This document shows, in pieces, positions 55,716 through 64,000 of a stretch of 64,000 nt of DNA (its first letter is position 1; each line of letters begins with the position of its first letter). A program made the translations under genes and the position numbers. The DNA comes from Lichenostomus cassidix (taxonomy: Eukaryota; Chordata; Aves; Passeriformes; Meliphagidae), in NCBI GenBank assembly GCA_008360975.2, contig CM039184.1, positions 56,324,797 through 56,388,796 of the forward strand, given 5' to 3'. The notes beneath the pieces were generated by a model. That model was not told the DNA's origin and did not search any database. It saw nothing but the letters and a program-made list of their open reading frames with translations.

Positions 55716-56047
55716 AATCAAATGCCTTTAATTTAGGAGTAAATACAGTAAGCCTATACCATATTTCTAAGCAGTTTCCTACCTCCTTGTAGGTATCAAA
55801 ACTCATATTTTTTTCCTACCTGTACAGCAAGCCCAAGGACTTCTGTCTGTTTATACACTGCCAATTTAAAAAATCTTTGGCAATCAAATGCCTTTAATTT
55901 AGGAGTAAATACAGTAAGCCTATACCATATTTCTAAGCAGTTTCCTACCTCCTTGTAGGTATCAAAACTCATATTTTTTTCCTACCTGTACAGCAAGCCC
56001 AAGGACTTCTGTCTGTTTATACACTGCCAATTTAAAAAATCTTTGGC
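55716..56047 (+). repeat. perfect 166-bp tandem duplication (two copies)
   Basis: Copy 1 is 55716-55881 and copy 2 is 55882-56047. They match base for base by eye, including the seven-T run in CATATTTTTTTCCTACC. Both start AATCAAATGCCTTTAATTT and end AAAAAATCTTTGGC. There is no intervening sequence, and flanking DNA shows no transposon ends. Identity over 166 bp of neutral intron means either a very recent duplication (possibly polymorphic) or an assembly artefact. Confidence 0.95.
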
Positions 56048-57986
56048 ACAGAAGGAATTGGAAATACGGAGAGAACAGTAGTCACAGTAAACAAGCTAGG
56101 GATTACTCTGTGGTATTGGACTACTTAAGCTATTGGGGTTAAGAGCTGGCTTTTCATTCTGTCCCAAAGATCATCTTAGGTTTCACTCAAATAAATGATC
56201 CTGTGCAGACTGGATTTTGAATATTCAGGTTAAAATAACTGGGTTTATAATTTAAGTTGAAGCAGCTACTGAATTTGCTGCTTGCCACACTAACTACTGT
56301 CAAAATTGAACATTTATTTATTCCACGTATATCATTACATGGGATGTACAATGAACATTTATTAGTTCCACATCTCAGCAGGAGTGCACAGTGGCTCTTC
56401 AGAAAGGGAAAGCAGGTAGCAATAGTAAGTTGAGTGATGGGAATTTCAAAGCCCCTTCTTTTGGCTTAAAGTCTATCTTGCAGGGAAGGACCATGGATAT
56501 AGCTGATCCACTGAAATGTACTGATGGAAGGGACTTGTATTTGATTTTACATGCTGGGCAAGAGCTTAGAACAAAGCCAAAGCACTCCCCTCTAGAAAAA
56601 AAAGTATGTAAAAAAACACCTCATTTCTCTCAGTTCATAAAAACCCCAAAACATTTCTCATTTATATCTCCATGTTTTTAATGGAAAACAAAGATGGTTT
56701 TTAAGATGAAAATGTTCTGTATTCACATGTGATCCTTAAAAAACACATGCTATTTCGAGCAGTGAATTGCAAGCCGGCCAGTGAAAGAAGCAGCAATATG
56801 TTCCTAGGAAATTTTCATTCCTCCCTCTGTTCTGCAGGGGAATGATACTTACATTAATTCTGAAAAACAAGCATAAGCAGAGAAATTTAACTCAGCTATG
56901 AGCTTTCTCTGTTTCTAACTCCAAAGAATGAACTGTATTTTGAGGACTGCAGCAATGCTTTCCTGTTTCAGTGCTGTGCTGCTGGGGCTCCAGAGCACTC
57001 ATACAGGGTTTTGAAACCACTCCAGGAAGTCAGACTTTCAGGTACAGCCTTTTAACAGGGCCTGAGAAAATACCCATCATGTGTCCCCTTCCTCACTGCA
57101 GTTGTATCAGTAATATATCATGAATCTCTGGAAATGTGTATCTGTAGATATTCATAAAACAGTGGATGTGGATATGCAGGGACATTTCAGTTCTTTTCAG
57201 AAATCCTGCCCCACTGAAGAAATGGGAGCTTTCCCAGGGAAATGTGCTGGGGCCAGAATTTCTCTAGCAGCATTAGCTGGAGTTGTTTTCTCTAGAGCAC
57301 ATCGAGGGTGTGCAGAGGGAAGACTGCATTTCAGCATAGAAATAAAATGTCGTTGTGTTTGGATTCAGTGGTTAATAACTCAGAATCTTTGTGGAGGATA
57401 AAAAATGAGCTCTAAAAGAGAGCACTGAACCTCTTCAAGGCTGCACGTTATATTCCAGGTACACTTTCACTGTCAACATCCTACCTGAATATTAGCCAGT
57501 GATTAATATTCCCATTTAAATGAGGTTTTTGTCACTTTTAGGAAGGGCTGTAAATCAATGTGAGCTCTGAATATGCAACACTTCCTATAATTTTCAAGTG
57601 ATTAATGCAGACATTTGACCAGCAGAAGTTTCAAGCATCAAAGAGTTAAAACTACATTTCAGTAGAACTTCAGGGAACACTCACTTTGCCGCCTGGTTCC
57701 TCGCTGGCTCATTCAGAAAAAACTGACGTTACCTTATGCATTAACATTTGTAAGTGTCATCTACATGAAAAATTTCAGTTATTTCCAATTTTTTAAAATT
57801 GTAGTTGGTGAAACTTTTACTTACACAGACAAAGTGGGCAACCACAGGAAGATACTTAAAACTTGCTTCTTTTGGTAAACCACTGGGCTCACTGGCCACC
57901 TGGCACTTACTGACCAGCTATGTTTCCTGATTTAAAGAAACGGGCTGGGTGATTATGTAGTGTCACCAGCTAGGTGTTGCAAGAGT

Positions 57987-58213
57987 CGAGGCTCGCCGCT
58001 TTCTCTTTAAAATGCAGAAGGCATGAAAAGCTGAAGGGCTGGCGCTCCTTTGTGCTGCTGGCACGGCGGCAGCGCGGGCTGTTGGCTGGGACTGCTCTGC
58101 CACCTGCAGCTCAGCGCCGGCAGCACCGCGCTGCCCGCACCGCAGAGCTGCCTGCCCTGCCGCAAACGCCAACAAACCGGGCAGGCAAGAGGCTTCACTG
58201 AGGAGGGGAATCG
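57987..58213. promoter_or_regulatory. isolated CpG-rich islet in LDB2 intron (candidate internal promoter or enhancer)
   Basis: By hand count, 58021-58200 is about 68% G+C with 14 CpG dinucleotides, close to two thirds of the number expected from composition. About 18 CpGs lie between 57987 and 58213. Surrounding intron is AT-rich and nearly CpG-free. Such islets usually mark unmethylated germline DNA at promoters or active enhancers. A TTTAAAAT word lies just inside its 5' edge and a CTAATTAAATTAG homeodomain-type motif just beyond its 3' edge. A donor-like AAG|GTAAAAG occurs at 58260. Open frames cross the islet on both strands (57974-58201 on +, 57963-58175 on -). They are Ala/Arg/Leu-rich and most likely reflect GC-rich composition. 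Confidence 0.5.
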
Positions 58214-61200
58214 CTAATTAAATTAGGAATAGAATGCGTTAGCTTATGGTATGCAAAAGGTAAAAGAGGGCTTTCACATCGGTCTTTGTCGCTAATCTTC
58301 ACTGCTTCCAGAATGAGCATGTGTTCTCAGAATAGAATAAAAACCCAGCATTAGAACAAAAATCATAAGGCTAAAACTATTCTTGGTGTGACTGGACTGA
58401 TCTCAGAGATGAATATGAGCCCTTACTGATGAAGGTCAGTTTGGGCTCTGCTGACAACTGAAGTATTACAGGAAATTACGTGTGGATCCATATTCTCAGA
58501 ACCCTTTCACTCCTGTCTGCAGTGCCACCGGTATCTCCTCACATAACTCCCTTCTTGAAACACACTGGTTTTTGAAACCTGTAAATGCTAGTCTTCCCAT
58601 CCAAAGAAATCATTAAAAATAAATTAAATTCTTCCAGATGTGTTTTATTAACACCAAAAAAGAAGAAAAACCCCAAACATGTGCTTTATTATGTTCCCTA
58701 TTTTCACTTCCCGGAGCCCCAAGGGTATAGCACTACCATTTTGTCAAGTTGGATCCAAGCCCTGTAATTGATGAATTGTCCATAGCATCCATATGGAACT
58801 CTAGGAATGTCACTGTCACTGTAGTACCAAAATGTGTGCATGGGTTGCAGTGTGTACTGGGCACCCGCAGATCCAGGCTGCCCATGCCAATGATCTCTCA
58901 GTGTGAAGTGCTGTGTTCATACCTAGTGCTGGCTCCACCTCACAGCTCTGACAGGGAAACAGCAATGATTCTGAGTAATGGTCACACATCATCATGATTA
59001 GCTCAGATAAGATGGCTAGAAACTAATTCTAATAATATTGTGTTACTAAGCATCATGTGGAGTTCTTTCAGTAGGTTTTAGTACTGCAGAGGGGATGTAT
59101 ATAATCTATTATGAAGCACATTGCTCCAGCTCTATTTGAAAAGCTAAAAGAGACATAGTTTTTCTTTGAACTTTAGGCTTTGTTCAATTGCAGACAAAAT
59201 TTAGACACATTCTAGTGCCTGAAACATCCACATGGAGCTTTGTGTCCCTCTGGGACAGCAAGAGCGATCTGGTGGATCAGATCCAACATCTTCTAGGGCA
59301 TTTCAACCAGCCCTAGACACCTATGCACAGGCATATGAGTCCCACCTTTAGTGTTGCCTTAGCATGGAACTTGGAAATATCTGTCTTGTCAAGAATTGCC
59401 ATTAAAGGTTCTGCATTCCTAGGAATGTAGAAATTATTTCTGTAATCATACATTGTCACTGCACTAAATTCTTGAAGTCTTCAGGCTATTTTCCTGGGTG
59501 ACTGATTTCAAGCTGTGAAGAAACTGCTTGTAGAAGAGATTGGTTTTGTTGGTGTTCCAAATAGTATTGATATAGTACTATAGTAAAAACATGTACATTT
59601 TGGTATTAGTTAGTGTTTGAAAAAAACGTTAAAATAGATGTTTTGAAGAAATCTCACAGAGGGAGACTAGATCTGTGGGGAATAGACAGTTCAGGCCTCA
59701 GGCTTCTTCTATATGCCAATGAATGCAGGAGTACAAAACATTTTGTTAGCTTTGTTTTAAGAACTCACTCTGTCAACCCAGCTTGCCAGTTACCTGCTCA
59801 CCAGTGGTTAAAGAAACCAAGTGGTTTTGGCCAACCAAGCTCTTATATGCATCTTGTCCCCACATTTTTTATCTGACTTTTATGCAAAAACCAAGCTACT
59901 GATTGTCACTGGCAAGTTCCTCGGACTTAAGATAATTGGTGCACAATCATTTCCTCTTTCAAGGATTTGGGTTTGAGTCACTTTAGATTTCAAGTAGGTC
60001 TCAAAGGTCACCGAAAAAGACTGTGAGATTTAATATCAATCATTTTTAATCCAGTTCATTTTACACTTATGCCCAATTCACATGAGCTAGATCCATTTAA
60101 AATTATAGAGTGCAATGCCCTCCTATTACTCAGGTATCCAAAGCTGACCTTCACAATTTTCAGACTTAAGAGGAAGAAAATGGTTGTCAATTCCCCAAAA
60201 GCCAGAAGAGGAATTCATGTGAGTGGGTGCAGCTCCCAAGTATCTTGAAGCTGAGGCTGTGGCATGTCCTAGAGTATGGCCCTCAGTGCCCATACCTTTT
60301 CCTCTGTGCATGTGAGATCAATCAAGTGTTTCTACATTTTGGTTCTGTATCCCATTTTAATCTTGTGTGTGAAGTGAAAGAGATTATATACAGGATTAGC
60401 AGTCAAGAAATCCACGGGCAGCAGGGATGGTGTAGTTCTCTATGCACATTACGGATAGAGTACAATAGCAAACATCTTTGCCAAGATGATAAAGAAGAAT
60501 CATTCTCTTTGTTGCCAATAATAAATATATAGGGAAGAATAAGTGTGTCATGAATAAAGTGTCCCTAAGGAAATCTTGGAATAACCTACATGTATATTTA
60601 CATATTTTTAGTCCCAGCAGCAGTAGAGCTGTGTGAGTCTAGTGCTCTGCCCAGGGTAACTAGTTTGTTCTGAATTATCACAGATATCTTTTTCATGCTT
60701 GCTGCTATCAGCTCATAACGAGAAAATTTAGGCAGCCGTGCCAGAAACCCAGACTTTGGAGAACCAAAACAATGGTGTCCATTATGATCACTAATCTCTT
60801 TCTCTCTCACATACACGCACGCTAAACCTGAGCAAGTACCTGCAGGTTTCAGAATAAATTGAATATGAACACAAAATACACATGCCTCTTTCACAGCATA
60901 AACTGGATCCTGCATATATTTTAGGACCTGATGATTTTACTTTTTGATAGAATATTGAACTAGAGGAAAATGCAAGCCTGAAGTGTAATATCTGATAGCA
61001 GCTTTCTGTCTGTTAGATTATCTTGTGAGTATTTATTTACAAAAAATATGTAAAAACTATGTAAGAAAAAAGTCAATGAGGCAACCGCAGATTCAATTTC
61101 TGCAGTTGGAAAAAAATATTTCTCATACTGAAGCTCTTCATTCTCCCTGCTGCTTTATGTTATCTCTGTTTTAACTGCTGTTAATGAAAGGCTCATCAAA

Positions 61201-62644
61201 CAGCAGTGCCAATACACAGTAATATTTAAATGCTGAATTAGTCTCAGTCCTCATGGCAGCTCCCTTTCAACTATTTTCCCTGCATACTTTGCATCTCCAT
61301 TTAAATGAATGAGAGAGGGGTGCACGGGGGGAGAATGGAGCAAGCATTGCTCAGCTCCACAGCCCAGAGAGGAGAATTTGTCTCCTGTCTTATATGTTTG
61401 TAAAAGCACGAAGGGAAAACATCTCCTGCTGAAGTAAATCCTAGATGCTCCTTCAGCAAAACTTGCTAAAATTAAGTAAATAATACAAAACAAGACTTCA
61501 GTTATGCCTTTTTTCTGTAGCCATTCTAACTTTTAATGATTTGATCCACTTGTTGCCCTACTTCTGTTGGTAAAAAAAAAAAAGCCAAACCTGCCCCTGC
61601 TTCTAAATGCAGTTCTGCCTTGAAAAGGGACTAAAAATGGCATGCAGGCTCCATGTGCCAGCTACTACCTTATCATATGTGCTCATTTTGCAAGTAAGGA
61701 ACCTTTTCCTCCTATGTGCCAGCCCCACAAATTTCAGGTAGAACCTACAGGTCAACCTGGATATTTTCTTCACATTTAAGATGCATAAAAACCAAGGCTT
61801 TTGCAAGCAAGAGTAAGCCCTCAGTTACATGTATGCAATTTTGTAGTCTTCTATGGCTTTGAGTGAGATTTAAATGAGTGGAAACGATTCTGTGGTTATA
61901 AACAGAAGAGAATAGAAAGCAGCTCAGTGCTCTTTATGCTGGATCTGCTGTGCTAACAGGAGTAAAAAGCAGTGGACAGTGATTTTAATTATTAAGTGAA
62001 CAGATAGAAAATAGATAAGACTCTATTTTAAAAAAGGTGTTTTAAATTCCATGTTTTCAGGAATCTCTATCTTATATATTCAGCATTCAAGCAGACAAGA
62101 AAAATAAAATTTTTCTCCTTTTTCCCTTGTATGTGTTATTCATACAATAGGAAGAGAGTGTATAGTCCTCATATAACAAAAAAAGCCCAAAATTACCTGG
62201 ATTATTTTGCATGCAATATCAAAATAACAGATCATTTATAAGAAATCCTCATTGTGGCAGACAGCAGGTCAGAAGAGCACACTTCGCTGTATGGGAATGA
62301 TCATCCACTATGGGCATTTTATTATTTATTAATTAATCTTTGCAGCTTTGGCAATCAAGCATGAACATTTTCTAGTCTACTGAAATCTCTGTAGCCTGGG
62401 AGAGTAGAGTTGAAGTTTATCTGATATATCCAAATAATACTTAGGATAATAAATAGCAAGTGAAAGTTTTCCCAATTCAGAATTTTGATCTTGCAATCCC
62501 AGTGCAGATTGAACTGGACTGTACAAGGCATGCTCTGTTAGCAAGAGTAAAAAAAAACCAAAAATATAATTTCCAGCTATGTAAATACTGAACAACGGAG
62601 GCTTTGTTTGGATGAAATTGTTCTATTCTGATTTTTTCTTCCAG

Positions 62645-62768
62645 TTGTGTGTAATACTGGAGCCAATGCAGGAACTGATGTCAAGACATAAAACTTACAA
62701 TCTAAGTCCTCGAGACTGCTTGAAGACTTGCTTATTTCAAAAATGGCAGAGAATGGTGGCCCCACCAG
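62645..62768 (+). CDS. LDB2: LDB2 coding exon (LCCD, LCVILEPMQELM...QRMVAPP)
   Basis: This 124-nt exon encodes 41 residues, beginning LCVILEPMQELMSRHKTYN and ending FQKWQRMVAPP, plus the first base of the next codon. It is the core of the LCCD, nearly invariant between LDB1 and LDB2. The LDB2-type Asn in KTYNLSPRD is present where LDB1, as I recall it, has Ser. Incoming phase is zero (AGG|TTG) and outgoing phase is one base (CCA G|GTATGT at 62769). The acceptor has a strong pyrimidine tract. An open frame runs through the acceptor and donor from 62612 to 62863. Retention of the following intron would therefore add about 31 non-conserved codons before a stop. Skipping the exon would shift the frame. 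Confidence 0.97.
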
Positions 62769-63868
62769 GTATGTTTCACTTCCAATATTCCACTTACTTT
62801 ATAGTAAAAATAATAGAGAAGCAATGGGAAAGTTTACTTATAAAGGAAAGTAATAAAAATTAACACTGCTCCCATAGCAAGCCTGAAAATTATTCTGATA
62901 TTTTATGATTTCAGTCTGACACAACTGATTTATAGATGTGCACACTGAGATGGTTTCACTATGACTAGGATATAATTTAGTACAAAAATATGTGTAGATG
63001 GAATGCAAAATGCATACTGGCTCCATTAGAATTCATCGTTTATGTAATCCTGCTTCCTGCTGTGACTCTGAAATTACAGCTACAATTCATAATTAATTGT
63101 CTTTGAGACTAATATCAAGTTATTTACAGGCCTGGACCTAATCTCCTTCCTCTTCCACCTCAAAATAATAATTCTCCCTTTTTTCAGATTATAAAGGTTT
63201 GTATATCTAAGACTGTTCACATGGGCACCCAGGCCAAATCTTGAGAAGAACAATTACCCCTCTGTGCTTTGCCAGTTTAAGCAAAGCTGTGTAATTGTCC
63301 TGATTCAGTCTGAGTTTGGAGGGCAATGGCATTAGCACACTTTATGGGTTCTCTTGGGACAGCAGATTTAAAGGTGGAGCCACACAGGACGCAGAAGGAG
63401 TTCAAAGGGTGGTTGCCTGTGTGCCTCATCGAGGGCAGCAGTAGGATAGAAAGCTCCTTCAGCCTTTGTCTCTGGCTGGTCATTTGGGGCTGTGACCTAC
63501 ATCAGAGTAAGACTGGAATTTTGTTTAGTGCTGTTTCTTGCTGTGTGACCTTCACCAAGGTCCACTGTCACCTTGACCATAGTGATACTTATCAAGATAC
63601 TCCCGTCAGTAAAATGCTTTTGAATATCTTTATAGACAATGCTGGGACAATAAGCTTTGTTAATCCATAATGGAAAATTGAAAGTGGATTCCATTGGTTT
63701 GGGTCCAAATATAATTATATGGTTTATGTGTTAAATCTAACTACTACTATTACACTTAAAAATTTAGAACCAGATTAAATAGTATTTTAGCACTTCTGCT
63801 TATGGATCATTTTAGCTCATACTTTACAGTATCTGCCATTTGCTTTCCTTCTTACCATTTTATTGCAG
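62769..63868 (+). other. LDB2: LDB2 intron (~1.1 kb)
   Basis: Donor GTATGT at 62769. The acceptor lies after CTTACCATTTTATTG with CAG at 63866-63868, directly followed by a second CAG at 63869-63871. The rest is AT-rich unique sequence. The 114-codon open frame at 63326-63670 is not similar to anything I recognise and lacks splice or coding signals. Nothing else is seen. Confidence 0.93.
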
Positions 63869-64000
63869 CAGAACCCACAAGACAACCAACAACCAAACGA
63901 AGAAAAAGGAAAAACTCTACCAGCAGCACTTCCAACAGTAGTGCTGGGAACAACGCAAATAGTACCAACAGCAAGAAAAAGTCAGCTGCTGCAAACCTGA
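63869..64000 (+). CDS. LDB2: LDB2 coding exon (nuclear localisation signal and linker), cut by window end
   Basis: The exon starts with CA completing an Ala codon, then encodes EPTRQPTTKRRKRKNSTSST and a Ser/Asn/Thr-rich linker ending SKKKSAAANL, with one further base at 64000. KRRKRK is the family's basic nuclear localisation signal, placed between the LCCD and the C-terminal LIM-interaction domain. It would bring LDB2 with its LIM partners into the nucleus. The linker reads NANSTNSKKKSAAANL, where mammalian LDB2, as I recall it, has NANSTGSKKKTTAANL. This is the least conserved part of the visible protein. The acceptor is a CAGCAG tandem site: use of the second AG (exon start 63872) would remove one Ala (APPAEP to APPEP) with no frameshift. 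Whether the exon ends just beyond 64000 is not visible. Confidence 0.96.
   Translation, partial: QNPQDNQQPNEEKGKTLPAALPTVVLGTTQIVPTARKSQLLQT

Larger units (their letters stand above)
28651..62644 (+). other. LDB2: LDB2 large intron (~34 kb)
   Basis: This single GT-AG intron runs from GTAAGC to an acceptor with the tract ctattctgattttttcttcc and AG at 62643-62644. Segment 28651-33064 is AT-rich, apart from a moderately GC-rich patch (about 29930-30400) followed by a polypurine run at 30438-30467. Positions 33065-33228 hold a CR1 tail. From 33229 to 49300 it is mostly featureless AT-rich DNA with two short tandem duplications (37452-37509, 39137-39268), an AT palindrome (40443-40460), an A-run at about 41256-41272 and a GC-richer patch at about 43400-43680. 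Beyond 49300 lie a G-quadruplex candidate (49315-49338), an AT-rich homeodomain-site-rich segment (about 50080-50370), the 166-bp duplication (55716-56047) and a CpG islet (about 57987-58213). Segment 58214-62644 is unremarkable. I found no additional LDB2 exon. Confidence 0.9.
1..64000 (+). other. LDB2: LDB2 gene, internal portion (five coding exons and their introns)
   Basis: The five exons are collinear and on the + strand. Joined, they encode about 211 residues of a LIM domain-binding protein (57+41+28+41+43 whole codons plus one split codon). LDB proteins are nuclear adaptors without DNA-binding activity. They dimerise through an N-terminal domain and tether LIM-homeodomain and LMO factors through a C-terminal LIM-interaction domain, bridging enhancers and promoters. 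LDB2 rather than LDB1 is indicated by residues such as FSTVFEGGVTDLYYILKHSK, FTIRQYRELV and RQPTTKRRKRKNS, which differ from LDB1 as I recall it. Exons for the N-terminus and for the C-terminal LIM-interaction domain are not in the window. About 99% of the window is intron. Confidence 0.95.

Noticed and set aside
57963..58201. Overlapping open frames on both strands in the CpG islet
   Set aside because: Ala/Arg/Gln/Leu-rich translations on opposing strands are what GC-rich, stop-poor DNA gives. No protein family was recognised.

Overview
The window is a stretch of vertebrate nuclear DNA, most likely from a bird. It lies inside one gene on the + strand, LDB2 (LIM domain-binding protein 2, also called CLIM1). 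Five coding exons can be read directly: 21593-21765, 26845-26967, 28567-28650, 62645-62768 and 63869-64000 (cut by the window end). Joined in phase, they give a continuous LDB/CLIM-family protein segment. It covers most of the dimerization domain, the conserved LCCD region that contacts SSBP proteins, a basic nuclear localisation signal (KRRKRK) and the start of the Ser/Asn-rich linker. The N-terminus lies upstream of the window. The C-terminal LIM-interaction domain lies downstream. All complete introns are GT-AG, and codon phases agree across every junction.

The evidence for a bird (or another sauropsid) is the presence of two CR1-type LINE fragments (about 12570-13130 and 33065-33228), the low density of recognisable interspersed repeats, the absence of Alu- or L1-like sequence, and protein residues matching the LDB2 paralogue rather than LDB1.

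Layout: 1-21592 is the 3' part of a large upstream intron, with one CR1 remnant, a palindrome cluster and a purine-skewed patch. Positions 21593-28650 hold three exons separated by introns of about 5.1 and 1.6 kb. Positions 28651-62644 are a single intron of about 34 kb. It contains a CR1 tail, a strong G-quadruplex candidate, an apparently perfect 166-bp tandem duplication and an isolated CpG-rich islet about 4.5 kb upstream of the next exon. Positions 62645-64000 hold two exons and a 1.1-kb intron whose acceptor is a tandem NAGNAG site.

I saw no second protein-coding gene, no structural RNA gene I could support, and no CRISPR or prokaryotic feature. Short open frames in the introns look like chance frames. 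The most interesting candidates are the CpG islet as a possible internal promoter or enhancer of LDB2, the fresh tandem duplication, and the G-quadruplex. None of these is proven as a new biological system.
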